From NCBI GenBank assembly GCA_020650975.1, contig JAIPMN010003684.1, positions 1 through 31,757 on the forward strand: a DNA stretch of 31,757 nucleotides, read 5' to 3'. Each line of letters opens with the position of its first letter. The first letter of the stretch is position 1. Shown piece after piece: positions 1 through 10,450 of the stretch. The notes under the pieces were generated by a model. The model ran no database searches and was not told where the DNA came from. It saw nothing but the letters and a program-made list of their open reading frames with translations. The position numbers and the translations under genes are program-made. Source of the stretch: Apostichopus californicus (taxonomy: Eukaryota; Echinodermata; Holothuroidea; Aspidochirotida; Stichopodidae).

Positions 1-2263
1 ATATATCGTAACGAAGACGCTCCAAGTCGACAGTTGTAGGAAATTCTTTGCACGAAACATGATTCACTAAATGTTATTAGTACAAGACCTAAATCATTAA
101 GAATAAACACAATTTCTAAATTTGTATTTAAAAAAAAGACGTCCATGAAGCTTAATACAGAACTTTCCGTCAGATAAGCTGCTATGAATAAGCTGCAATA
201 AAGGTTCATGATAACTGACCTTACTTTTTTCAAGTATTTAAGAACAATGATGATGACCTTTCAAGAATAAATATCGTTCTTGTTACGTTGAAGTCGAACT
301 TTAGTAGTCAAAATAATTGAAATATAGTAACTTGAAAGAAAGAAGAAAACATGTTTAAAAGTTTAGATCTGGTTATAAAATAGACCTATATAACTTAAAC
401 CAAAGAACCTTCATTGATTCTTTGATTTTTGAGACTTGATGTGAAACGCAAACGTTTCCTGAATAAACAAGGAATTCCCCTAAAAAGAAATCACGTGCGA
501 CGGTTGAATTACAAATTCAGTGTGTATGTAGCACGCATAAGTTTAATATCTTACTTGATATCGTAAGCTTCAAATCTATACGCAAAACTATATAAATAGT
601 CTAAAAAATGATATTTTTTAATTAAATAACGAGGAGTCTGTGAAAACAAAGAAGGCAATATTTCAGTCGTAGACCTTTAGTCCTGACGTATTTTGACGTA
701 TTCACGGTTTTGCATTAATCAAGTCTAATTTAATTTCACAATCTTAACACTGGGCTATATTTACGCATTAGTCTACGTTATATTTAAATTAAGTGGTCCT
801 TTTATAGAACAGAGGTTGTAGAACCATAAGCTAATTTATATATATTTTTTTTCAGAAGATGAGTCGTTATATTTATAAATATTTCTCGTTTCAGTTTTGT
901 AACGCAAAATAACATAGTTACCAAGCATGTTTACCCCAAAACAAAATGATTTATTGAGTTCTGGAAATATCTTTACTATCACTTTGTTCACCTGAAGTTT
1001 GAACACTGTTTCTGCAGACACCACCACCAGCAAGGCAATATATGACGGCTAAATCTTTCGAGATTATTAAATGACAAATGGAATTATGTAACGTGCATAT
1101 TATCTCCCTGCGACAGGGCATTCAATAATAGTAAATGTTTACAATTTCGACTTTATTCCAAGGGAACAGAATTATTTTCATCTAAGTTAGGCCATGTTTT
1201 TCAGTAAACGTCATAAAATAAACAGCTGGGGGCACAGATCGAGTTTGTTATTCATTAACTTGTAGTAGTATTGTTTAGTATAAAGTATCACCTGTTTTCA
1301 CACGATGCATGATATTGACACACACATCTACACTTCCGTATGGTATTCAACTCGATATAGTATTGTAAGAATAGTTCGTAGGTGGTTGTTAGATTTCACA
1401 TGAACGTTTAAGAATATTTGTCATTCAAACTTGTGTAGGAAATCCTTGTAAAAATGTGTGTAATAAAGCAAAGTTCTTAAGCACTCTTATAAAAAACAAA
1501 AAAAATTGATGTAACTATCCTGTTTGCACAGATTTCGAATTGTGTATAGGTTAATATGGTAGGCTGTCATTGTTGGTCCTCAGGCACAGTATAGCAGAGA
1601 GTTCTCACAAACTTCCACAATCTCATTATCTATATAGACGACGGGTACAATTTAATCAACGAACGAAGCAGCAGTGTGTATAACGGAAGTCCCTTAAGGC
1701 AGCATTTAACATTTTTTTCTCTTTCCAAAAACGAATTGACATATGAAGCAACAAATTCCATGAGACGTTTCCACAACTTTTCATCTGTATCTGTTAATAT
1801 GTAAAGTTGAAGAAAAAAAATGTTTGTAGCAATGCATAATTGCCCATTGGAATTTCTTATTTTGTTAATCTCTTCGTTTTAAATATCTGTTTGATTTTTC
1901 TTAGACGATCTTCTTAAGGCTGAAGAGATTTATAATTAGATTGATAACTGGAGTTATACTTGTCTACCTTAAAAGGAAGGCAAACACTCTTGTTCCAATC
2001 TGTAGCAATTAAGCGATTGTCAACAGGTACTTCTTTGGCTAGGATTACTTGTAATACGTGTTAGGCTAGCACTCTATCGTCTCATGTTCATCCTTGATGT
2101 CTTAATTAAACGAAAAGTAGTCAGGATATATCAGAATATTCGCTTCTCCTTACGTCTGTTCTAGTCATTGTAAACCCATGCAACAGCAAAATATTTAGGT
2201 GGTTGCATTTCATTCAGTTTTAGAATTATAGAAACAAATTTCACTTCTAACGAACTTCAAAGA
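1..2263. other. AT-rich non-coding stretch
   Basis: No gene, RNA or mobile element could be supported here. All six frames are broken by frequent stops, and the longest open frame (65 codons, minus strand, 836-1033) has low-complexity hydrophobic content and no recognisable motif. Short A-runs and T-runs (for example around 130-137 and 844-851) are scattered. The window opens in a TA-rich hexamer run that may be an assembly edge. Confidence 0.6.
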
Positions 2264-2277
2264 CCCCCCCCCCCCCC
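2264..2277. repeat. Poly-C homopolymer (14 C)
   Basis: An uninterrupted run of 14 C stands in AT-rich surroundings. Together with the poly-G runs near 13.87 and 30.8 kb and the C-run near 16.5 kb it suggests that long (G)n/(C)n tracts are a regular feature of this genome. Its exact length is likely unreliable because homopolymers are miscounted by many sequencing methods. Confidence 0.95.
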
Positions 2278-4415
2278 ACCGTTAGAAAATATTACACCAC
2301 CAATATATGTTTAAACGATAGCCATATGTATAATAATGCATGATAGTATCAAGTAGTTTGAAAATGAATATTATTAAATACTGTCGAAAATGCGCAACCA
2401 TAGTATCCACAGGCTAAATATTCCGGTTTATTCCAACACACTCTATTACACGGATTTACTTTGCTGATAACTTGACGAAAAACTTGCCGAAATTAAAGAG
2501 GGTGGCTCAGTAATGCTGTGACTTTCATGGGGTAATTCGGTGCAATAAATCTCAGCACTCTATACATTCTATTATGTTTTGGAATGCATATTGTAGGGCA
2601 GTGTTGTATGCTTTAGTGTTGACAGTATAGTATAGAGATAAAATGATATTGAATATGGTTCATTCATTAGACTCTTTGTTTTAGAGTTATTAGAGTGGAA
2701 AATATAATTACCCTTAAAAATATTTCCAGTCAGTGACAAAACTCTAGACTAATGTTGACCTTGTGGCTGTCGCTGTTTTATTTGAAGCATACCCGAACAT
2801 TTTGAAGAAGAAGCTTATCCCGAGTACACTCGCTCCTTCGTGCAATTGAGAAGTTTTTCATTATGTTTTGGTGTTCAAATATACCTACAAGGTATATATA
2901 TCCCATTATGTTCCATTGCAAAATAGGTAGGAATGCACAATCTAAATTAAATGTTGTCTTGAAAATCTGAAATATTCACCTTCTCAACCTGATATAAAAA
3001 TTGTTATTGTTATCCGTACATCGGAAAATATGGAATCATGTTAATAATTATAAATGATATAATAACAACATTTCAAACATGATTTTACCGTTCACTAACT
3101 CTGAATTCACCAGACCATCATTGTTAACGTTTTGTAAAACTACTTCCAATCGAGACCGTGAGATATAGATTAAACTAACGATGTCTTTCAGACCGCAAGT
3201 GAAAATCTCTCAGCTTACGGTGTTGACTATGGTTTTCCACTTTGTTTTACTTTAACACTTCTTCTCTCAAATCGCGTGAGATACAAAGAATCATGTGTTT
3301 TTTCTTTGGCCTTCCAAGTGTTTTTTCTTCCATATATAGATGAAAAATGATTAAGGGTAGTTTCAATTTAAGTGACTGTCATAAAGGTCATATTCAGTAC
3401 CTTTAGGATAAGATCCAATTAGTTTCTTCTACTTTTCCGAGTAGTGTGAAAGCTGCCGAGATGATTCTGCTAGATTTTATGTTTTTACTACGTTTTTAAA
3501 TTCAATAAAGAGACGAGATTTGCGATAATTAAAGGGAATCGATGAAAATACCAAAGACCTGGCGGTCATTTTTTTTTGGTCAAACTCCAGCAAAGACATT
3601 CTTTTGCGTATAAAGCAGAAACAAAATAATGGACTAAGTTGACGTCGATAATATATAAAGGATTACAGCAATAGCCATGAAGTAATTTAGTAAAAACAAA
3701 ATCACTAACGTAAAACGAATTACTTTTGATATCTGATTGGTGACCTTTCTATGACGTGACATTTTGGCTTAATTATTATTCAGCATACGATTATGTATTT
3801 AAGAAACCATGCTTGAGTGTGTGAGTGTGTGTGTGCATTTTTATCGTGAATTGTATCTACTGCTCTATGTGGTATTTATTATAATGTGATTAATAACTTA
3901 CACATAAATTGGAGATTTATGACACATTAATTCCAGTGTTATAGTAATAGTTTATGTCTTGAGAATATTATCCGTTTATGTAATAACACAAGCATATAGT
4001 GTAAATAATCAGTACACATGTAAACAATCTTAGGCATATAACTAATGGAAGGCGATATTTTATAAGTAAGAACATTATTTCTCCGCTGAATAGATTTTAA
4101 GCAAGTGACTAGTATATGTGAAATATGTAGTACATTTCCAAGTTATTTCATTAATTTTCATACTCCTTTCCGTAACATTATAGCGAGAAATGTACTTCAA
4201 AGTAGATACATGGACTTACAAATAAACTAAAAAGGCAGGTGTACAAAGTGATATGAAGTGTGTATATTTTCAAAATATGCAACTTTGCATTTGATTTTGA
4301 TTTTTGCCATCGAATATAGTTTAAATTGCGAGTTAAACCTATAATCTGATAGCGTGCTCGTTTTGACCAATTTTGCATGATACCTCCAAATCATGCCATC
4401 AAGCCATTACTATAT
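2278..4415. other. AT-rich non-coding stretch
   Basis: Nothing gene-like was recognised. A short imperfect (TG)n microsatellite lies at about 3815-3836. The open frame at 4178-4378 (minus, 66 codons) has no family signature and ends in a hydrophobic low-complexity segment typical of chance translation of AT-rich DNA. Confidence 0.6.
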
Positions 4416-4460
4416 GGCATACGATACTGTAGCGTCACTCCGCTGGTACAGTATGATGCC
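4416..4460. repeat. Imperfect hairpin, 45 bp
   Basis: The sequence from GGCAT at 4416-4420 to ATGCC at 4456-4460 folds back on itself. ATACTGTA on the left pairs with TACAGTAT on the right, and a GCG/CGC pair lies nearer the loop, with small bulges. It contains the only local GC-richer patch. It could be a fragment of a foldback element or a structured RNA locus. The sequence alone does not decide, and no flanking duplication was seen. Confidence 0.5.
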
Positions 4461-6248
4461 TGAATGTACCTCAGGAATCATCTACCTTAGATTACACACA
4501 AATCAATAAAAAGAGTGAACTTGTATCTCATCAAGTCATAAATTCTAAGTTACTGATACAGAAACACTTAATTTATGTGTTTTCGACCCTTAAACAGATT
4601 GTGCCCCCACCTGGCCCATAGCATTTAAATGCTCAGAAATGAGGCAATTTAAAGGGTGCTGAAAGATTGTGACATATAAGGTGGTTTTTGTGGGTACATG
4701 TTAACAAAAAATTATTGCAATTTGGAAGAAGGACTAAAGTTTGGAAGTTTGGACTTTCCCCAAAAGAATCCTTTTACGCAGCAATAGAAATATGACTAGA
4801 AATTAAAATTGCGGGGATAGTAGGAGAGAGAGCGTTAAATCTGGAGGGGCACAAGCATCGAGGCCAGTGGAACATGTGACTTTATTTTCATAGGGCAAAC
4901 CACAACTTCCCCCGAAAACCATGCCCACAAAATGCATCTGTCTGTGCATTTCATACTAACAGTTCCACTATATGACTGTTCTTCAACAAAATGTGGCATT
5001 TGAATTCCTAAGTTTTTTCTGTTTCAGTTCACTTACAAAAATAGAAGAAAGCGTTATTTTTTATAACCAAATGGGGCACTTTGACACCATGTAAAAAGGC
5101 ATAAAGGGGGATGTACAGAAATATCATAAACTTAACACGAATGCATTTACTGAAACTACTTTTATATAGAATTTGTTTTTATAAAAAGACTTGTATATGA
5201 TGTTAATTGTGAATGAGAATCATATAACCCTGTCAGCCCTTGATTCGATCTTAACACTATTTCACTCACCAAGTTTTTAACCCCACTATACCAACATGTT
5301 ATATCTCACTTTATGAGATTACCGTTAAAGAAGACAACAAATTGCACATCGAACCAAGACATCAGCCTCTAAATGACTAAAGAAATGATAATAATGTGCT
5401 GGAGGTTTCATCTTTCCGTACAATTTTACGACACGCTATTTCTCATAACTTGATCACAGAACCATAACTAGTGAAACTGTTTACATCTTATATTTTGAAT
5501 GTGAATTCTGAGTCAGAAGAAGATGATATTTTTCTTTCTCTCTTTCAACACACAAGAAAACAAAACGTCTACATTAAACTAAAGAAGATCTGAAGATTTA
5601 TGGTTAGTTTACGGAGAAACAACTTAAGCGAGCTTCTTCGATTACCAATGTAATAAATTTTGCCCAGTTACAGAGCGTTCTTCAAAATATTCAATATTTT
5701 CGTGCAGTCGGATCTGTTGTACGCTAAGATTTTAAACGACAGCGTATCTGTATGTAGTTTACAACCGTAAAGACACACCATGGCTAGCCCAGTTACAAAG
5801 ATATGTACTAAAAGAACAATTTATCAGAGTAATACGTTAGATTTGTCTTCTTTTTGATAGCAACCATTGCAACATTACAAATCTATAGGCACAAAGAAGA
5901 ATTTGTCAAATCGGCAGTGATAAGTCTATAATGGAACGCCCTTTGTATACATTAAATATGTTTAAGTGTGCGTTGTTGTAAAGTAATTTGCTTTAAATGG
6001 CATCAATGTTGTCAAATGTTAAATGTGTGTAAAACATGGTCATGCATGTATTAATTAATATGCTAATTTGTGAAAGCAGTCTTAAGGTAACTAGGTCTTC
6101 TTGTTCACAATTAATTAAGGCTGATATGATATTGTTTATCATGTGGAATCGAATGATAACCAATACAGTATCTCGTAAAAGCACGTTACATTTCAAGAAT
6201 TGTTATGTTTAGTCTATAGCCTTTATGTAAACAGTGATACCAAACGCC
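4461..6248. other. AT-rich non-coding stretch
   Basis: No supported feature. The open frame at 5993-6196 (minus, 67 codons) runs up to the edge of the 47-bp satellite but shows no domain, signal peptide or splice context that I can identify. Confidence 0.6.
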
Positions 6249-6619
6249 AGAATATATCGGTTAAAATATATATATATCGATATAAATCGCCTATCACTGC
6301 CAAAAGGTATCGGTTACAATATATCGATATAAATCGCCCATCACTGCCAAAAGGTATCGGTTACAATATATCGATATAAATCGCCCATCACTGCCAAAAG
6401 GTATCGGTTATAATATATCGATATAAATCGCCCATCACTGCAGGAATATATCGGTTACAATATATCGATATAAATCGCCCATCACTGCCAGAAGGTATCG
6501 GTTATAATATATCGATATAAATCGCTCATCACTGCCAGAAGGTATCGGTTACAATATATCGATATAAATCGCCCATCACTGCCAGAAGGTATCGGTCACA
6601 ATATATCGATATAAATCGT
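6249..6619. repeat. 47-bp satellite, eight units, with a 12-bp palindrome per unit
   Basis: The hexamer TATCGG begins at 6255, 6308, 6355, 6402, 6449, 6496, 6543 and 6590. The spacing is therefore exactly 47 bp throughout, except for the first step (53 bp), which carries an extra TATATA. Every unit contains the perfect palindrome TATATCGATATA followed by AAATCGC and CATCACTGCC. Units are nearly identical. Variation is concentrated at two places: AAAAGG versus AGAAGG versus GGAATA before TATCGG, and TTACAAT versus TTATAAT after it. There is no spacer-and-repeat alternation and no open frame through the array. Each unit has a TATCGATA core, which matches the DRE motif known from insects, but a regulatory role is only conjecture. 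The last unit breaks off after ATAAATCG at about 6619. Confidence 0.95.
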
Positions 6620-8278
6620 TAATTAGTCGTGATCTTCTCTACTGCTCTTTCTTACAGTGTTGCTGTCATGGTAACATAAGTTATCACTAATAAACTAACT
6701 AATAGTAGAACTTTTTAAATGTTAAGATTAGATTTTAAACATTTTGTCAATATGCAATTACGTCCATTTGACAATAAACCAAACAATGATTCTGTTTACA
6801 TAACTTATGAAGAATTATGGATGTTTTAAACTCTACAATGTAACCTAGAAAGTAAACGTTAGTGGCATGGCGTTAGCAGTGTAACCTCTGAATAGAACAA
6901 TCGATGAGACACTGACGGAACCAAACTGGACTAGCTCTCAAAGTAAAGGAGCCGATCGAGCCTCATGTTACTGCCTATGTTCGACGTTCATCTACTTCTG
7001 AAGTGGTTCATCAATATTGAGATGTTTCTTTTCAAGAACAAGGGGTGACCTGAAGGTACTCTTCGTTCATGTCTAAAAGGAAAGTGTCACGTATTCCTGC
7101 AGTATTCAGACATTGTTTAGACAAGTTCAGCGGGACCTTGATCGAAATCGTGACGAGCGTAAATTTGAGGGAAATGGAAGAATTTGCAACTCGCATGTAC
7201 TGTATACCTTTCACAATCCATAAAAAGACAGTATGTAGTTTAATCCCCGTCTACCACCCTTCCCTCCTTCTAAAGACTCCTTGTTCGTGCTCGGTTACTC
7301 CGAATCAAAACACCACTACCCTTTTCTAGTATAACGTTGCAACTTGGACTCTACGTTAACTCTCACTTTCACCCTATATAGTGCAATATATTAATTTAGC
7401 CCAACACCCCTTCAGGTTAATACGGTAGAGATGGAGGTCCATGTATACATGAATAAAATGAAGCAGGATAAACATATGGTCACGTACAGCACAATTCAAA
7501 CAAATCCCGTCTTTAAAGAAAATCTCTGTCACCGAATACGACTTTGACGAAATATATCGACTTACAAAAGATACCAGCTTAACTAATTTACCTCATCCGT
7601 GTTACTTCTACGTTTTCACTGTTTCTTTCTCCCCGAGCGACTAACTGTCCTACATTTTTACATCGCTTTCAATAACTGGAAGGCTTTTAACAGGAATAAT
7701 AGCCTCAAGAGTCCTAATTCTTTTCTCACAAGTCAAATGTTTTCAGAAGCATTTGTTTCCACCGTCTCAATTAAAGAAAGCCAGGGTACATCTGAACTAT
7801 ATACTGTACTTACTAAGCTCGTAACATAGATATTTCGACGAAAGTTGTGACTAGCAAGTGCAATTCCTGTTTCTTTTAATTTCATTTAACCCCATGAAAG
7901 ATAAGGATAGTTATCTATGCGGTGAGTAAGTGTGTTTACTTTAAATACTTCTGGGGTTTGTATCGCAAATATGTTTAGGCGTTGATCACCGATAGTTCTG
8001 TCTCAGGGCTAGCGTAGTGTTTACTACATAATTGATAGTAAAACGATTGTAGACCATTATGGTGGTACAACGGTTGAGGCTTGATATGCGAACTGTCACA
8101 GTCACACATATCACAGCCGATATTTAATTTGCTATGGTTACTTGATATGGGAAACGAAGCTGTTCTAGTCCCTCGTAGTCTGGACCTCTTTGAGAATGGG
8201 TAATATAAATCCCATTTGGTACAACCAAGCAGACTATTGGAAAGAGTTTAAGAAAATACTTTCTTTACAGACTGCAAG
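6620..8278. other. Non-coding stretch between satellite and LINE remnant, left part
   Basis: No supported gene. Two overlapping open frames at 7032-7214 (minus) and 7069-7329 (plus, 86 codons) lack any recognised domain. Their overlap on opposite strands is typical of a chance stop-poor patch. A pyrimidine-rich segment lies at about 7245-7285. The open frame at 7599-7829 (plus, 76 codons) is likewise unrecognised. Confidence 0.55.
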
Positions 8279-8328
8279 AGGGGGAGGGGAGAGAGAGGGA
8301 GAGTTGAAGAGGCAGGGAGATGAGGGTT
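8279..8328. repeat. Purine-rich (GGGA/GAGA) tract
   Basis: About 50 bp are almost purely purine on the plus strand, mixing GGGGA, GAGAGA and GAAGAGG. This is a degenerate microsatellite that could form triplex or G-rich structures. It explains the charged, low-complexity open frame at 8190-8381, which is therefore not called as a gene. Confidence 0.8.
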
Positions 8329-8883
8329 GTGTTGGTAGTAACATCATTACTGTCGAATACCTTGGCCGTCCAGAACTTTAAATAAAAAAGTATTTTAATA
8401 TCTTTGTAAAGGACATGTTACCATAACTTGCCATTAATGTGCCATACCAACCATACGATGGTGAAGCATATGTCATATAATATCATGAGATACCATATGC
8501 CAAACCAGACCATAATATATATATGCCATCCTATTCTCTATTCTACATGGGCCATGATTTCAATATTTAATATGATAATAGTCCCACGAAAGGCTACTCG
8601 TCCATACAAACCTCTTCGTTTTCTTAAATGTATGTAAATACTCGTATTATGTTTCTACTTTCTACTTTTCGTCCACCTATTTAATTTAATGCAGCTACAT
8701 CGTTTAGTTGATAACTCACCGACTTAGAGATGGTTCCTAAATCACTAGATTGGTGAATGTTCAATGATCAATGTAAACATCATGTTAGACTATAAGTAGT
8801 ATAGTGAAAAAGTTTGTGTATTGTTTCGAGCTTTGGTACTTTTCAGGGAGCTGTTTTAGTTTCCTTTAATTTTCAATTCTTTT
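8329..8883. other. AT-rich non-coding stretch before the LINE remnant
   Basis: No supported feature. Between about 8420 and 8530 the trimers CAT and CCAT/ATGG recur densely (CCATAC, CCATATGCC, GCCATCC), giving a faint cryptic simplicity without a fixed period. The open frame at 8428-8637 reflects this composition and has no recognised domain. Confidence 0.5.
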
Positions 8884-9361
8884 GTTTTCAGTTCAGATAT
8901 TCGATCCATCAATTGCAGATGCCAACTTGTTAAATTTGCGGATGGCACCGTACTGATTGGATTAGTGTCTAATCACGATGTGAGCACTTACCTTGATCAG
9001 ATTAGTAGATTAGGAGGGTATTATGCAGGAAATTATCTGGATTTAAATGTGATGAAAACAAAGAAGACCATATACTTTGGAGCCATGGTACAAATTTACA
9101 CAAAATCTAGTGATAAAATTATGGGGAGAGAGTTGTGGTACATATTATGAAGGAAAAAACAGGATAAAGGCTCTTAATGTCATTATGAAGCGGGTAGGGA
9201 AGTCATGCATAGGGCGGAGGATACATGCACCGTCGGTAGACTCGACTTATGTAAGGCAGTTACGTGCGTATTTGCGATCATTGGCGGTGTTGGTGGGGGG
9301 TTACGGCCATTCTGTTTATGACCAACTTACTATTAGCATCAGCTTTTCAAGCAACCATTAA
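8884..9361 (+). pseudogene. Decayed non-LTR retrotransposon reverse transcriptase (C-terminal half)
   Basis: Translated from 8884 in the frame that continues to 9150, the sequence gives a reverse-transcriptase palm segment. VKFADGTVLIGL corresponds to the catalytic [FY]-A-D-D block followed by T-V-L-I-G-L. Then come a spacer with D-V-S-T-Y and the block NYLDLNVMKTKKT, matching the conserved L-x-L-N-V-x-K-T-K-E region of Jockey/CR1/L2-type LINE polymerases. The second catalytic aspartate is replaced by glycine (FADG), so this copy is dead. A second frame, open at 9077-9361, carries a segment (about 9165-9361; ALNVIMKRVGKSC, YVRQLRAYL, VYDQLTISISF) that looks like the C-terminal region of the same polymerase. 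The roughly 100 residues expected between the two are mostly missing or out of frame, so an internal deletion and frameshift are inferred. The 5' half, including any endonuclease domain, is absent. No poly-A or microsatellite tail is evident. The exact clade is uncertain; the RT identity of the first segment is firm, that of the second moderate. Confidence 0.8.
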
Positions 9362-9600
9362 TTCAGCCTCTTATAGCCTTCTATAAGTAAACAACGCCTC
9401 AGTTAGTCACATTTTAGGTAACTACCGGCGTTTCTGTCGCTTCTCAGCAACCGCAGTCTCGGTTTCTTACTAAAACTACCACCACAATCATTTCCTAAGT
9501 AACCAACATGTTAAATGTCGTTCGAAGTTAGTCATTGTGTAAATAACCATGGACTCAGTCGTTTCATATGAGAAACGACCGCCTTAGTAAGGTGAGTTAA
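9350..9600. repeat. Decayed minisatellite, roughly 25-30 bp units
   Basis: A loose motif recurs about seven times: ACCGCCTCAGT, then CGTTTCTTAG, then TAAC. Examples are AACGCCTCAGTTAGTC near 9392, ACCGGCGTTTCTGTCGCTTCTCAGCAACC near 9424-9452, GCAGTCTCGGTTTCTTAC near 9453, and GACTCAGTCGTTTC near 9552. Spacing is irregular (about 24-30 bp) and identity is low, so boundaries are approximate. It begins where the LINE C-terminal frame ends and could be that element's 3' untranslated repeat or an independent minisatellite. A perfect 8-bp-arm hairpin, GTCGTTTC (9558-9565) with GAAACGAC (9572-9579), lies inside it. Confidence 0.5.
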
Positions 9601-10121
9601 TCTTATCACGTGATTAAGTGTTATATCAAAAAGAAAATGTGTTTCTATACTTTCTTTTCTGTAACGTTCTGCCGTGTAAAAGCTTATAGAGGTTAGACTA
9701 TGAAATGCACTGAGTATTGAAATAACTGACGGCAGTATATTCTTCTGTATACTGAAACGCTCAATACATAACTTGGTAAGCATTAGTTCGTGTTGTAAGG
9801 GTTATATATTACATACCAGTGTCACTAGACTCATTCTGAAGAATAGAACTAAAACTAGGATAATACAGCTCCCAATAGGCACGTGACAAGGCTATACTTG
9901 ACAACTGCATCAGAGTAAGGTACCCTTCAAAAAACATTTTTAAAATGTTTTTCTTTGTTTTTATCTTTGTTCTTAGAATATTAATCGTCAATATAAGGAA
10001 TGTAGCACACATTTTCTTTAAGAAAAAAAAAATTCTTATTCTGACAGAATAGTGCTATGAACAAGTCTTATAAAGTATAAGAGCTCGGTGTGGCACACTA
10101 TCTTCCGAGTCCAGATAGCGA
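9601..10121. other. AT-rich non-coding stretch
   Basis: No supported feature. The open frames on the minus strand at 9532-9783, 9809-10012 and 10036-10227 have no recognised domain, and the last runs into the left arm of the foldback element. An A-run lies at about 10022-10031. Confidence 0.55.
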
Positions 10122-10128
10122 CAAACCT
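10122..10128. repeat. Left target-site duplication, CAAACCT
   Basis: The heptamer is identical to 10444-10450 and directly abuts the left terminal inverted repeat. The matching copy directly abuts the right terminus, which supports transposition rather than local inversion as the origin of the foldback. Confidence 0.85.
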
Positions 10129-10443
10129 CACCCGATACACAAAGAAAACACAGTTACTACTGTAAATCTTAAATCTTACAGTTTTGTACCACAGTAAAAA
10201 CTGGATCGTGATATAAATCGGTAGCATGTGCTATTAGGATTACTGTAAGAACTGGGGTTATGTGTAATTCCACAATTCCTGTTGTTTGGGATTTGTTGGA
10301 ATTACAAATATCCTCAGTTCTTACTGTAGACCTAATAGCACATGCTACCGATTTATCAGATTTGTCAGCACAATTCAGTATTTACTGTGGTACAAATCTT
10401 TAAGATTTACAGTAGTTACTGTAATCTCTGTGTGAATCGGCTG
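10129..10443. mobile_element. Foldback MITE (315 bp) with 7-bp target-site duplication
   Basis: Nearly the whole element is one imperfect inverted repeat. The left arm (10129 to about 10274) reads CACCCGATACACAAAG at its end, and the right arm (about 10295 to 10443), reverse-complemented, begins CAGCCGATTCACACAG. The inner parts share long exact blocks, including ATAAATCGGTAGCATGTGCT, GTTACT plus ACTGTAAATCTTAA, and TGTAATTCC near the centre, leaving a loop of about 20 bp. The heptamer CAAACCT occurs immediately outside both ends (10122-10128 and 10444-10450), which fits a target-site duplication made on insertion. It has no coding capacity, so mobilisation would need a transposase supplied from elsewhere. 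The superfamily is open. A 7-bp duplication fits P- or Dada-like elements. An 8-bp duplication with one mismatch (ACAAACCT/GCAAACCT) would fit hAT, whose ends commonly start with CAG. Confidence 0.9.
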
Positions 10444-10450
10444 CAAACCT
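10444..10450. repeat. Right target-site duplication, CAAACCT
   Basis: This is the second copy of the heptamer flanking the foldback element, in direct orientation and with no spacer between it and the terminal inverted repeat. Confidence 0.85.

Noticed and set aside
6249..6619. The 47-bp array as a CRISPR
   Set aside because: The period is fully occupied by the conserved unit; there are no unique spacers, and the surrounding DNA is clearly eukaryotic.
7032..7329. Overlapping opposite-strand open frames as genes
   Set aside because: Both arise from the same stop-poor patch, and neither translation contains a recognisable motif.
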